Shown here in pieces: positions 26,874-35,691 of a stretch of DNA of 64,000 nucleotides (its first letter is position 1; each line of letters starts with the position of its first letter). The position numbers were made by a program, and so were the translations under genes. The notes below the pieces were generated by a model. That model worked only from the letters and a program-made list of their open reading frames with translations, was not told the DNA's origin and did not search any database. This stretch comes from Solidesulfovibrio magneticus RS-1 (GTDB lineage: Bacteria; Desulfobacterota; Desulfovibrionia; Desulfovibrionales; Desulfovibrionaceae), in assembly GCF_000010665.1 (NCBI RefSeq), contig NC_012796.1, forward strand, positions 4,240,001-4,304,000, read 5' to 3'.

Positions 26874-28274
26874 GTGTCCCAGTCCACGCGCACCGAATTC
26901 GACGTCATTGTGGTCGGCGGCGGCCCGGCCGGGTTGTTCGCGGCCCACTACCTGTGCAACCACTCCAACCTGTCCGTGCTGCTGCTGGAAAAGGGCAAGG
27001 CCCCGGCCAAGCGCCGCTGCCCCCTCAAGGGCCGGGCCGACTGCGTCAAATGCAAGCCCTGCAACATTCTCTCGGGCATCGGCGGAGCCGGGCTTTTTTC
27101 CGATGGCAAGCTCAATTTCATTCCCAAGCTCGGCAAGACCGACCTGACCCAGTTCATGCCGCTGTCGGCGGCCAACGCGCTCATCGAGGAGACCGAGGCC
27201 GTGTTCACGAGCCTGGGCATGGACGGGCAGGTCTACCCCACGGACATGGACCGGGCCAAGGCCATCCGCAAGGAAGCCCGCAAGCTCGGCATCGAACTGC
27301 TGCTGATTCGCCAGAAGCATCTGGGCAGCGACCATCTGCCGGCCCACATCGGAGCCATGGCCAAGGGGCTGGAGGAAAAAGGCGTCGTCATCCGCACCGG
27401 CGAGACCGTGCGCGACATCGTGGTGGAAAGCGGCCGGCTGGCCGGCGTGGCCACGGACAAGGCGACCTACACGGCTCCGGCCGCCATCCTGGCCCCGGGC
27501 CGGGTGGGGGCGGAGTGGATGGGCCAGCTGGCCCGCCGCCACGGCCTGCCCTACAGCCAGCGCGGCATCGAGGTCGGGGTGCGGGTGGAGGTGCACAGCG
27601 AGATTTTAGCCGACATCACCGACGTGATCTACGATCCGACCTTTTTCGTGCGCACCCGCAAATACGACGACCAGACCCGGACATTTTGCACCAACCAGGG
27701 CGGCTACGTGGCCCTGGAGAATTATCAGGACTTCGTGTGCGTCAACGGCCACGCCTACATGGACGCCAAGTCGGACAGCTCCAACTTCGCCTTTCTCTCC
27801 AAGGTCGTTTTAAACGACCCGGTCTCGGACAACCAGGCTTACGGCGAGGCCATCGGCCGGCTGGCCACCATGATCGGCGGCGGCAACCCCATCCTCCAGC
27901 GCTTCGGCGACCTCAAACGCGGCCGCAGAAGCACCTGGAGCCGCATCCGCCGGGGCAGCGTCGAGCCGACCCTGACCTCGGTCACCTGCGGCGACATCGC
28001 CATGGCCCTGCCCGAGCGCATCGTGGCCAATATCGTGGACGGCCTGGAACAATTAAACGCCGTGGCCCCGGGCGTGGCCAACGACGAAACCCTGCTCTAC
28101 GCGCCGGAAATCAAGTTCTTCGCCACCCAGATCGACACGACCAAGGACCTGGAAACGGCCATCGGCGGCATGTACGTGGCCGGAGACGGGCCGGGCGTGG
28201 CCGGCAACATCGTGTCGGCGGCGGCCACCGGCCTGATCCCGGCCAAGGCGATTATTCGGGATCGGGCGAGGTAG
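26874..28274 (+). CDS. FAD-dependent dehydrogenase, COG2509 type
   Basis: 466 residues. Start GTG at 26874 with GGAGG six bases upstream. The N-terminal Rossmann motif VIVVGGGPAG (11-20) binds FAD. Four cysteines follow at 49, 57, 60 and 63 (RRCPLKGRADCVKCKPC), a spacing that could hold an Fe-S cluster. Then comes GIGGAGLFSDGKLNF, a signature of uncharacterised COG2509 dehydrogenases. The C-terminal FAD motif is GMYVAGDGPGVAGNIVSAAATG. Substrate unknown. A hairpin-T6 structure just before the ribosome site suggests control by early termination. A dispersed hairpin element follows the stop. Confidence 0.85.
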   Translation: MSQSTRTEFDVIVVGGGPAGLFAAHYLCNHSNLSVLLLEKGKAPAKRRCPLKGRADCVKCKPCNILSGIGGAGLFSDGKLNFIPKLGKTDLTQFMPLSAANALIEETEAVFTSLGMDGQVYPTDMDRAKAIRKEARKLGIELLLIRQKHLGSDHLPAHIGAMAKGLEEKGVVIRTGETVRDIVVESGRLAGVATDKATYTAPAAILAPGRVGAEWMGQLARRHGLPYSQRGIEVGVRVEVHSEILADITDVIYDPTFFVRTRKYDDQTRTFCTNQGGYVALENYQDFVCVNGHAYMDAKSDSSNFAFLSKVVLNDPVSDNQAYGEAIGRLATMIGGGNPILQRFGDLKRGRRSTWSRIRRGSVEPTLTSVTCGDIAMALPERIVANIVDGLEQLNAVAPGVANDETLLYAPEIKFFATQIDTTKDLETAIGGMYVAGDGPGVAGNIVSAAATGLIPAKAIIRDRAR

Positions 28275-28287
28275 AAAAAACAAAGGG

Positions 28288-28334
28288 ATGCCTCCGGCGG
28301 CCGGGGGCCTGAGGCCCCCGGACCCCCCAAATGG
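28288..28334 (+). repeat. Dispersed GC-hairpin element, copy 3
   Basis: GCCTCCGGCGG box, perfect core at 28301-28321 and GGACCCCCC box, 14 bases past the flavoprotein stop and sense to it. Confidence 0.8.
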
Positions 28335-28398
28335 AGAGTGGTTTAAAGGGGGGGCGTGTATTGGATCTGTGCCGGTAGGAAAGCCCAAATGCCCTTCG

Positions 28399-29616
28399 TT
28401 AGAACGGACTCGCGGCGAAGACCTGAACGTATGCCGGCTGCGGCGGGTTGCCGTCGGTCGGGCCGAAATTGGCGACAAGCCGTAACGAACCCATGTCGAG
28501 GATGTACGACTGATAGGTGGGATAGTCGTTGGTCGCACGGTAGATCGCGCCGGAATTCTTGGCGATGCCGTCGGTCCCGGCATAGGACACGATGTTCTGT
28601 ATATCCTGCATGTCAAGCAGGCCATTTTCGGCGAATTCCGCCTCAAAAAGCGTCCGATAGCTTGCAAAACGCCGTTGATTCGCCGGATCATCCGTAAAGT
28701 TGTCCGTCGTGCCGGGCAACAAAAACGAGTTCACCGCCGCCACGGCCCCGGACACCTCCCAGACGGCCCCTTCGCGCAGCGGCGATTCGGCCGTGCGCAG
28801 CCCCCGCGACGCCGGATGTTCCAAATCGTTTTCCAGCACCGCCGCCGTCTCGACGTCGGCCAAAAAACCGATGTAGGAATGGGTGTTGGTTTGACTGAGC
28901 AGATACTGGCTCACGCCTTCCAGGGTGTCCTGCTGTTCAAAAGCGTAGCGAAAATCGGCCGGGTAGGATGTGGCCCCTTGCGTCGTGAAGTAGCCGCGGT
29001 GCATGTCGCTGTCGAGCAGCGCGCCCGAAAGATGCTTCTCGTTGAAAACCGACGCCGGGAAGAGCTGTCCGAGCAGGCCTATGCCCACGATGTCGTTGGC
29101 CTCGTCGCCGTTGACGTAAAGCTGGACATTGTGCAGCGACGAGACGCCGGGCATGTCGTACCAGTCGAAGTTGCGCCCGACGATGGTCGCGCCCGTGGCG
29201 GAAGCTCCGGCATACACCGCCCCGGCCGAACAACTGCCCGGATCAACGACATCGTGAACGACTTCGAAAACCAACAGTTCGTTGGCGGACAAAACGCCGT
29301 CGCCGAGACGATCCACGGGCGAAGAGAAAACCGTCATCATGCCGGCCAGCTCGTCTTTATACGATTGGGGCATCCCGACGGCGAGGTCGTACGCCTTGGC
29401 GACGAGTTCCGGCAATTCCGGATGCGTCGGCGAGGATATGGCCGACAGGTACAGGAAGTTGTCGACTACGGCACCGTAGGCAGGAAAAATATCGACGATG
29501 GCTTGCGCGTAGGCCTGTCCGACCGCAAAATGCGACTGCGTGGTGAAATCCAACGTCGTCTTGTAATAGAGGTCATCAATACGCTCGATAGTGACGCCTG
29601 AAGAACTGCCAGCCAT
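28399..29616 (-). CDS. Ntn-hydrolase-fold protein, C45/acid-ceramidase-like
   Basis: 405 residues. The centre has DPGSCSAGAVYAG (C129) followed by TIVGRNFDWYD (147-152). This pairing is typical of N-terminal-nucleophile hydrolases such as acyl-CoA:6-APA acyltransferase (C45), acid ceramidase and choloylglycine hydrolase. In that model the chain cuts itself before C129, which becomes the nucleophile for amide hydrolysis. No signal peptide is visible (MAGSSSGVTIERIDDL), unusual for the group. GGAGG lies five bases before ATG, and a good sigma-70 promoter lies 36 bases upstream. G+C seems lower than in neighbouring genes, a possible sign of transfer. Substrate unknown. Confidence 0.72.
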   Translation of the reverse strand: MAGSSSGVTIERIDDLYYKTTLDFTTQSHFAVGQAYAQAIVDIFPAYGAVVDNFLYLSAISSPTHPELPELVAKAYDLAVGMPQSYKDELAGMMTVFSSPVDRLGDGVLSANELLVFEVVHDVVDPGSCSAGAVYAGASATGATIVGRNFDWYDMPGVSSLHNVQLYVNGDEANDIVGIGLLGQLFPASVFNEKHLSGALLDSDMHRGYFTTQGATSYPADFRYAFEQQDTLEGVSQYLLSQTNTHSYIGFLADVETAAVLENDLEHPASRGLRTAESPLREGAVWEVSGAVAAVNSFLLPGTTDNFTDDPANQRRFASYRTLFEAEFAENGLLDMQDIQNIVSYAGTDGIAKNSGAIYRATNDYPTYQSYILDMGSLRLVANFGPTDGNPPQPAYVQVFAASPF

Positions 29617-29651
29617 GACATCCTCCGTAAGCCGCGTGGGGTTCTCAGAAG

Positions 29652-29680
29652 AATATGCTGCGCGCCGACGCTGATGTCAA
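29652..29680 (-). promoter_or_regulatory. Sigma-70-type promoter of the Ntn-hydrolase gene
   Basis: On the minus strand TTGACA (29680-29675), a 17-base spacer, then CATATT (29657-29652). The -35 is perfect and the -10 is four of six. Predicted start near 29645, giving a leader of about 29 bases. Confidence 0.7.
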
Positions 29681-29819
29681 ACCTCTTCAAGCGCGGCGGC
29701 CCATGTCCGCCGTCCTGCTGTCGCGACCACGAAAGAAACATGTGGCGTTTCGCGAACAACAGCGCAAAACCATTACTTGTCCTTCGAAAGATGCCTCCCC
29801 TTCATGAACGGGCGCGTCA

Positions 29820-30257
29820 CTACCGCAGCCGTCGCCCGTAGCCGTGGCGGTTGTCGTCGCCGCCCATGATCCAGGCGGCCGCCGCCATGCCCCAAACCGC
29901 GTTGGCGACCACCACCACAAGCGGCGTCAGGTTGCCAAGCTCCAGCCCCCAGTAGCCCTTACCGAGCTGGTTGGGGAACACGATCAGCAACTGGGCCAAG
30001 GTCGGCCCAATACTCACCAGAAGCCCGCGCCACAAGCAGGAATTAGGCATGAAGCGCGGCGCGAAGGCCAGCCCCCACAGCCCGCCCCAGACCAGGCGCT
30101 GATACAGCCACGGCAAGGTCCACTCCGGGGCGATGGCCACCCCCATGGCCGCTGTCCAGCCATAGGCCCCGGCCATCCACACCAGCACGCTGTTGGCCAG
30201 CGCGCCAAACACGCCGCCGCAGAAACACAGGCTTACCCAGGCGAAAAGATTACCCAT
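29820..30257 (-). CDS. Integral membrane protein, unknown function
   Basis: 145 residues with about four hydrophobic segments (LFAWVSLCFCGGVFGALANSVL; WTLPWLYQRLVWGGLWGLAF; LWRGLLVSIGPTLAQLLIVF; LTPLVVVVANAVWGMAAAAWI) and a charged tail GGDDNRHGYGRRLR. GGAGG five bases before the ATG. It starts 21 bp after the NlpC/P60 lipoprotein gene, so the two are probably co-transcribed. No family recognised with confidence. Confidence 0.7.
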   Translation of the reverse strand: MGNLFAWVSLCFCGGVFGALANSVLVWMAGAYGWTAAMGVAIAPEWTLPWLYQRLVWGGLWGLAFAPRFMPNSCLWRGLLVSIGPTLAQLLIVFPNQLGKGYWGLELGNLTPLVVVVANAVWGMAAAAWIMGGDDNRHGYGRRLR

Positions 30258-30278
30258 CGCGTCCTCCGCGGGTCGCTA

Positions 30279-31649
30279 TCAGTAAGGGCGGCTCAGGATG
30301 GAAAGGGAGCGCACCTTGTTGAGCAGAATGTGGCTGGGCCCCACGGCCGGCACTTCCTCGCCGGCCCGCAACGTGGTCACCACCGCCCGGCCGATCACCA
30401 GCCGGCCGTCGCGGCCGTTCTCGCCAAAGGTCCGAAAACCCCACATGTTGTGGAACATCACCGGATGGCCCTTGTACTGGCCGACGTAGACCAGGATATG
30501 GCCGGGCATGTAGGCCAGGGTGGCGAACGGGATGCCCTGGTGGATGATGGCCGCCTCTTTCTGGTCGCCGGGCAGGTCGCCAAGGGGCACCGAGCCGCCG
30601 TAAGCGGCCTGGCTGGCCGAGTTGCGGGGCAGGTAGATGCCAAAGGGCGTAAACAGGTCGTGGGTGAGCGCCGAACAGTCGCGCCGGTCGTCCAGGCCCC
30701 CCCAGCCGTAGGGCTGGCGCATCATCTGGTTGCCGACGGCGGCCACGTTGCGCGGGGTCATGACCATGGGCATGGGCACGGCCGTACCGGCCGGCAGGCG
30801 AACCTGTTTGAGCTCGGCCATGCCCGACGCGCCGCGCACCGGCACGAGCACCGTGACGCCCCCGGACCCGGGAGGCCCGGCCAGGGGGAAAACCGCGCCG
30901 ATGTCCACGCCCTGGCCGATCTCGGCGACCATGACGTTGTCGCGGATGACGGCGGCCAGACGCGGCGTGGTAAAGGCCCGCATGACGGCGTCGTCCACGT
31001 AGGCCATGTCCGCCGCCGGCATCCAGCCGTGGGTCAGGGCCGATTCGGTGTAGACCCAGGAGCCGTCGCGGCTTGAGTGGATCACGTAAAGGGGCGTTCC
31101 CGGCGGCAGCGAGGTATGTTGCAGATAGTCGAAGGGGTAGCCTTCGCCGGGCTGGCTCGGGTCGAGGAAACGCGGCTCGCTGGTCGGCATCCCGCGTTGA
31201 TTGGTGTTTTTGACCGTGATGGCCTTGCGCACGTTGTTGGGGAAGTTGCCCAGGCCGGCGGCGGCCAGGAGCGCCGCAGCCGAACCCGGTTCGTGGCGCA
31301 CGCCCCGGGGGCCGAAGCCGGGACGGTTTTCATAGGCGCGGAAGATCTTTTCCACATCCTTGCGCTGGGGGCTGGGTTTGGTCAGATACCAGGGCTTGGT
31401 CCATTCCTGGAGAAAGCCTTCCATGCGCAAGGTGGTCTGTTCCTGGGAGAACAGCGGCTTGTCGGCGTCGGGGCCGAGGTAGGCGTTTAAGTCCTGGGGC
31501 AGGACGCGCAGGTCCTCGACCTCGCCCTGGCCCTTGACCACGGGGGGCGCGACGGGCGGCGCGACCGGCGTTTTCGGGGCGCAGCCAAAGGCAAGCAGCA
31601 ACGCCAGAAGCAGGGCATACGCGGCAAGGCGCAGGCGCGTGACAGGCAT
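30279..31649 (-). CDS. NlpC/P60 peptidoglycan hydrolase lipoprotein
   Basis: 456 residues. The lipobox LLLAFGC places the mature N-terminus at C23, so it is membrane-anchored in the periplasm. A Pro-rich linker follows, then an N-terminal stabilising region and SH3b-like domains (PLYVIHSSRDGSWVYTESALTHGWMP). The catalytic domain has QPYGWGGLDDRRDCSALTHDLF with the nucleophile Cys, and the His in MPGHILVYVGQYKGHPVMFHNMWG. Expected to cut peptide stems of peptidoglycan. AAGGAG six bases before ATG. Divergent from the YgjP-like gene and followed by a membrane-protein gene. Confidence 0.9.
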   Translation of the reverse strand: MPVTRLRLAAYALLLALLLAFGCAPKTPVAPPVAPPVVKGQGEVEDLRVLPQDLNAYLGPDADKPLFSQEQTTLRMEGFLQEWTKPWYLTKPSPQRKDVEKIFRAYENRPGFGPRGVRHEPGSAAALLAAAGLGNFPNNVRKAITVKNTNQRGMPTSEPRFLDPSQPGEGYPFDYLQHTSLPPGTPLYVIHSSRDGSWVYTESALTHGWMPAADMAYVDDAVMRAFTTPRLAAVIRDNVMVAEIGQGVDIGAVFPLAGPPGSGGVTVLVPVRGASGMAELKQVRLPAGTAVPMPMVMTPRNVAAVGNQMMRQPYGWGGLDDRRDCSALTHDLFTPFGIYLPRNSASQAAYGGSVPLGDLPGDQKEAAIIHQGIPFATLAYMPGHILVYVGQYKGHPVMFHNMWGFRTFGENGRDGRLVIGRAVVTTLRAGEEVPAVGPSHILLNKVRSLSILSRPY

Positions 31650-31720
31650 GAAAAGCTCCTTGGGCCGACCCTTGACGGCCAGCCGTGCGGCCGACTATGC
31701 GGCCCGCAGGAGGGTAGACG

Positions 31721-32557
31721 TTGACGCGCGCGAACACAACCCCAAAGCCGCATTCCGGGCCGGTCCGGGCCTGCCCGGCCAAACGTCGGCCGCCCTTTGA
31801 CGCGGCCGGCGCGGCTGCGGCGGCCGCCGCCCGGCTGCCGCGCCCCATGCCGGTGGCGGTGCGGGAAAACGCCCGGGCCAAAAACGTGGTGCTGCGCCTG
31901 ATCCCCGGCCAGGGGCTGGTCGTGACCACGCCGGTCGGGCTGCCGCCCGCGCGTCTGGCCGAGGCGGTCGGGGCCAGAAGCGCCTGGATCGCCGCCACCT
32001 GGGACCGGCTGGCCGCCGAAGGCTCCCCCCCGCAGCCAGGAGCGATCGCCGCGCGTCCGGGAAAAATCGTGCTCACGGCCTTTGACCGGCAGTGGGAGGT
32101 GGCCTATGCCGCGCGCGACCGTGACGGCTGCCTGCTGACGGCCAGGGGGCCGCAGTCGCTGCTGGTGTCCGGGGCGGTGGACGACATGGCGGCCGTGGCC
32201 GGCGCGCTGACCACCTTTTGCCGCGACCGGGGCGGGGAGCTTTTAAAGGAAGCCCTGGCCCGGGTCAGCCGGGAAACGGGCCTTTCTTACGCCGGCGCGA
32301 CCATCCGCGCCCAGCGCACCCGCTGGGGCAGCTGCACGGCCCGGGGCCGCATCAGCCTCAATTTTACGCTGGCGTTTTTGCCGTGGGAGCTGTGCCGGCT
32401 GGTCTTGGTCCACGAGCTGTGCCACACCAGGGAACTCAACCACTCGGCCCGATTCTGGGCCCTTGTCGAGGAGCATGTCCCGGGCTGTCGGGCCCTTGAC
32501 GCGAAACTGGCCTCGGCGCGCCACTATTTGCCGGGCTGGCTGGCAGCGGCCGACTGA
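31721..32557 (+). CDS. YgjP/WLM-like (DUF45) zinc metalloprotease
   Basis: 278 residues. The zinc motif LVLVHELCHTRELNHSARFW (HExxH plus a downstream His) and RTRWGSCTARGRISLNF are the family signatures. The expected core begins MPVAVRENARAKNVVLRL at 31847, but that ATG has no ribosome site. TTG at 31721 has a perfect AGGAGG (31708-31713) seven bases upstream, so I take it as the start. This adds about 42 Ala/Pro-rich residues. Function in this family is mostly unknown; some members act in DNA-protein repair. It ends four bases before the convergent gene. Confidence 0.85.
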   Translation: MTRANTTPKPHSGPVRACPAKRRPPFDAAGAAAAAAARLPRPMPVAVRENARAKNVVLRLIPGQGLVVTTPVGLPPARLAEAVGARSAWIAATWDRLAAEGSPPQPGAIAARPGKIVLTAFDRQWEVAYAARDRDGCLLTARGPQSLLVSGAVDDMAAVAGALTTFCRDRGGELLKEALARVSRETGLSYAGATIRAQRTRWGSCTARGRISLNFTLAFLPWELCRLVLVHELCHTRELNHSARFWALVEEHVPGCRALDAKLASARHYLPGWLAAAD

Positions 32558-32561
32558 CGGA

Positions 32562-32930
32562 TTATTCGGCCACCGAGCAGGTCGGCCGCTCCACCGACAC
32601 CTCGTCCAGATTTTCGCCGCAAAAGTAGTAGACCGTAATCGGCTCGTCGGCCGACCGCATCACCACCACCCGGCCAAGGGGGCCGTCGTCGACCAGGGGC
32701 AATATCGCCTCGCACACCGCCGCGCCTTCTTCGGAAGAGCAGGCATCGCAGGCCACTTCAAAGGTCAATGACTCCGGACCGGGCGCGACTTCCACCCGGG
32801 CAACGCCCAATTCGGCCAGCGCGTCTTCCAAAACCGCCCCGATTTCCGTTTCAATGGCCGCCACCCGTTCAAAGGAATAGTCCTCGGGATAGCGAATCTC
32901 GCCCAGCAACCGGCAGGCAAAAGGGACCAT
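32562..32930 (-). CDS. Hypothetical 122-residue protein
   Basis: MVPFACRLLGEIRYPEDYSFERVAAIETEIG..., an alpha/beta protein with two central cysteines (ACDACSSEE). The start at 32930 has AAGGAGG four to five bases upstream, within a longer open frame. No signal peptide or known domain. Convergent with the metalloprotease gene (4 bp between stops) and divergent from rnr. Confidence 0.65.
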   Translation of the reverse strand: MVPFACRLLGEIRYPEDYSFERVAAIETEIGAVLEDALAELGVARVEVAPGPESLTFEVACDACSSEEGAAVCEAILPLVDDGPLGRVVVMRSADEPITVYYFCGENLDEVSVERPTCSVAE

Positions 32931-32998
32931 GACGCCTCCTTGGTTCGTCCTGGCTTCTGCTAGCATGACCGAAAAACGCCGGCAACGCCCCGCCATGC

Positions 32999-33025
32999 TT
33001 GTGCCCCGGGCCATGGGGATATACA
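32999..33025 (+). promoter_or_regulatory. Possible rnr promoter
   Basis: TATACA (33020-33025) is a good -10. A TTGTGC-like -35 lies 15-16 bases upstream, slightly short. The predicted start is about 20 bases before the ATG at 33056. Confidence 0.35.
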
Positions 33026-33055
33026 GCATGGGGAGCGCGCAATGCCGGAGGAACC

Positions 33056-35272
33056 ATGACGACCAAGAGAAAGAAAAAAGACGCCAAGAAAGTCCAGGGA
33101 GGAGGCATCGACGCCGCCGCCGTGGCCCGGGTTTTCCGCGAAAGCGGCAAGCCCCTTGGCGAAAAGGATTTGCTGCGCCAGCTCGGCGCGCCGCGCGCCA
33201 AGATGCACGAAGTCCTCGCCGCCCTCGACGAACTGCTCGAGGCCGGCAAGATCATACGCGTCCGCCGGGGTTTCGGCCTCGTCGAAAGCATGCACCTGGT
33301 GACCGGAACCCTGGAAATCAGCCGCTCGGGCGTGGGCTATGTTCTGCCCGAGGACAAACGCCGCAAGGACATCTTCATCCATCCCAAGGACCTGGGCGAC
33401 GCCTGGCACGGCGACCGAGTCGTGGCCGCCGTCACCCGGGAACGCAAGGACAAGAACCACGAAGGCCGCATCGCCCGCGTCATCGAACGCGGCGTGGTCA
33501 CCCTGCCCTGCCGGGTGGTCAAGCGCATGGCCTCGGACCTGTACCTGTGCCGCCCCACCGACCCCCGCCACACCATGAGCTTCATGGTGGACTTCCTGCC
33601 CAAGGACGGCGGCCGTGACCCCATGGCCGACGACGTCATGCAGGTGCATATCGGCGAAAAGCTCGAATACAAGCTCTACTCCGGCCGGGGCCTGGAGCTG
33701 CTCGGCGCCCAGGGCGACGTGTCCGTGCAGGAACGGCTGGTCAAGCTCAACCACGACATCCCCGGCCCCTTCCCGCCCAAGGTGCTGCGCGAGGCCGAAG
33801 CCCTGCCCGAGCAGCCCGGCGAGGCCGATTTCGCGGGTCGCAAGGACCTGCGCGCCCTGCCGTTTGTCACCATCGACGGGGCCAAGGCCCGGGACTTCGA
33901 CGACGCCGTGTACGTTAAAAAACGCGGCCGGGCCTTCACGCTGTTCGTGGCCATCGCCGACGTCTCCCACTACGTGCCCGAGGGCTCGGCCCTGGACAAG
34001 GAAGCCCTGGAGCGCGGCAACTCGTACTACTTCCCCCAGTCCGTGGAACCCATGCTGCCCGAGCGCATCTCCAATGGACTGTGCAGCTTAAACCCCCACG
34101 TGCCGCGTCTGGCCGTGGTGGCCGAGATCGATTTCACGGCCAAGGGCGTGCCCGGGCGCACCGACTTCTATCCGGCAGTCATCGAGAGCAAGGCCCGGCT
34201 CACCTATTCCCAGGTCAACCGGGCGCTGTTTCTGGGCGACGAGGACGAGCGCAAAAACCTCGGCAAGATCCTGCCGCTGCTGGAAACGGCCGAGGTCCTG
34301 GCCCGGGCCATCCATGAGGTGCGCGCCGCCCGGGGCAACCTCGACTTCGACCTGCCCGAACCGGAAATCCTGTTCAATCTCCAGGGCGAAGCCGAGGACA
34401 TCCGGCCCAAGGCCCACCACTTTGGCCACCAACTCGTCGAGGAATTCATGGTCGCGGCCAACGAGGCCGTGGCCCGCTTCCTCACCGAACGCGAAGCGCC
34501 GGTGCTCTACCGCGTCCACCCCGAGCCGGACCCAGCCAAGCTGGAAGCGCTGTTCAAACTCCTGGCCACCACCGACATGGCCACCAAGCTGCCGGTCAAG
34601 CCCGGCCCCGGCGACCTGTCGGCCGTGCTGCGCGACGCTTCGGGTTCCGACGTCGACTTCCTGGTCAGCCGGCTGGCCCTGCGCACCATGATGCAGGCCT
34701 CGTACTCGCCCAAAAACGACGGCCATTTCGGCCTGGCCTCCACCTGCTACTGCCACTTCACCTCGCCCATTCGCCGCTACGCCGATCTGGTCGTCCATAG
34801 GTCGCTCAAGGCCGTGGCCGCCGGCAAGGGCGCGCCGGCCAAGCTCGCCTCCAAACTGCCCAAGGTGGCCGAGCACATCAGCCGCCGCGAGCGGGTGGCC
34901 ATGGAGGCCGAACGCGAGATCTTAAAACGCGTGACCGTGCTCTTTCTGGCCGACAAGGTGGGCCGGGAATTCACCGGCGTCATCGGCTCCATCGCCGACT
35001 TCGGCTTCTGGGTGGAGCTCAAGGAAGTCATGGCCGAAGGCATGGTGCGTCTGTCGAGCCTGTCCGACGACTACTACCAGCACAACGCCGAGCGCCACGA
35101 ACTGCTGGGCGAACGCACCGGCCGGCGCTTCCGCCTGGGCCAGGCGGTGTCGGTGGAGCTGTCCGGCGTGGACCTCGGCCGGCTGGCCGTGGACCTGACG
35201 CTCATTGAAGGCGGCGAAGCGCCCCTGGCCGTGCCTTCGGTCAAGCGCAAGGGACGGCGGAGACGGCGTTGA
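33056..35272 (+). CDS. rnr: Ribonuclease R
   Basis: A 3'-to-5' exoribonuclease that degrades structured RNA, 738 residues. The start at 33056 has GGAGG four bases upstream. It has a lysine-rich N-terminus, a winged-helix region (about 18-80), cold-shock domains (about 85-220), an RNB catalytic domain with the acidic cluster DGAKARDFDDAVYV, and a C-terminal S1 domain (REFTGVIGSIADFGFWVEL). It ends with a basic KRKGRRRRR tail. The next gene starts with TTG overlapping its stop. Function is clear from the domain order. Confidence 0.95.
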   Translation: MTTKRKKKDAKKVQGGGIDAAAVARVFRESGKPLGEKDLLRQLGAPRAKMHEVLAALDELLEAGKIIRVRRGFGLVESMHLVTGTLEISRSGVGYVLPEDKRRKDIFIHPKDLGDAWHGDRVVAAVTRERKDKNHEGRIARVIERGVVTLPCRVVKRMASDLYLCRPTDPRHTMSFMVDFLPKDGGRDPMADDVMQVHIGEKLEYKLYSGRGLELLGAQGDVSVQERLVKLNHDIPGPFPPKVLREAEALPEQPGEADFAGRKDLRALPFVTIDGAKARDFDDAVYVKKRGRAFTLFVAIADVSHYVPEGSALDKEALERGNSYYFPQSVEPMLPERISNGLCSLNPHVPRLAVVAEIDFTAKGVPGRTDFYPAVIESKARLTYSQVNRALFLGDEDERKNLGKILPLLETAEVLARAIHEVRAARGNLDFDLPEPEILFNLQGEAEDIRPKAHHFGHQLVEEFMVAANEAVARFLTEREAPVLYRVHPEPDPAKLEALFKLLATTDMATKLPVKPGPGDLSAVLRDASGSDVDFLVSRLALRTMMQASYSPKNDGHFGLASTCYCHFTSPIRRYADLVVHRSLKAVAAGKGAPAKLASKLPKVAEHISRRERVAMEAEREILKRVTVLFLADKVGREFTGVIGSIADFGFWVELKEVMAEGMVRLSSLSDDYYQHNAERHELLGERTGRRFRLGQAVSVELSGVDLGRLAVDLTLIEGGEAPLAVPSVKRKGRRRRR

Positions 35273-35679
35273 GTCCGGCTGTCCGCAAGCGCCTGTTCCT
35301 GCTGGCCGGGGCCGGCTGGCTCGTGATCGCCCTGGCCGCGGCCCGGGCCGACTGGCCGACCCCGGAGAAACTGTCCGAACAGCGCTACCGGCTGGCGATC
35401 TTGACCGTCAACGCCGCCGACAAGTCGTTTCTGCCCGATCCCGCCGCCGCCGGCGGCGACTGGGACCGGGCCTACGAGCGCTTGGCCGTGGATTTTGCGG
35501 CCCGCCTCGGCCCCCGGTTCGACCTCTCGGCCGTGGAGGCCCGACACCGGGAAGCCCTGGCCGGCCTGGCGTCGACGCGGGTGCGCCTGACCCTGTTCAC
35601 CCTGGCCGCCACCGCCGCCCTGTGGGGGCTGCTGGCGTTGTTGCACACCGGCCTGAAGAAGCAATCCAGGCCGGCCTGA
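35269..35679 (+). CDS. Small membrane protein coupled to rnr
   Basis: 136 residues, two predicted helices (about 9-25 and 105-123) around a soluble, probably periplasmic segment. Start TTG at 35269 overlaps the rnr stop (TTGA), with GGAG eight bases upstream. It may be partly redundant with the PstS-like gene's transcript, which starts 12 bp after it. No recognised domain. Confidence 0.6.
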   Translation: MSPAVRKRLFLLAGAGWLVIALAAARADWPTPEKLSEQRYRLAILTVNAADKSFLPDPAAAGGDWDRAYERLAVDFAARLGPRFDLSAVEARHREALAGLASTRVRLTLFTLAATAALWGLLALLHTGLKKQSRPA

Positions 35680-35691
35680 CCCGGAGGAGCC

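Noticed and set aside
32943-33055. Longer starts for rnr and for the gene ending at 32562
   Set aside because: Both frames stay open through the shared gap, but strong ribosome-binding sites mark 33056 and 32930.
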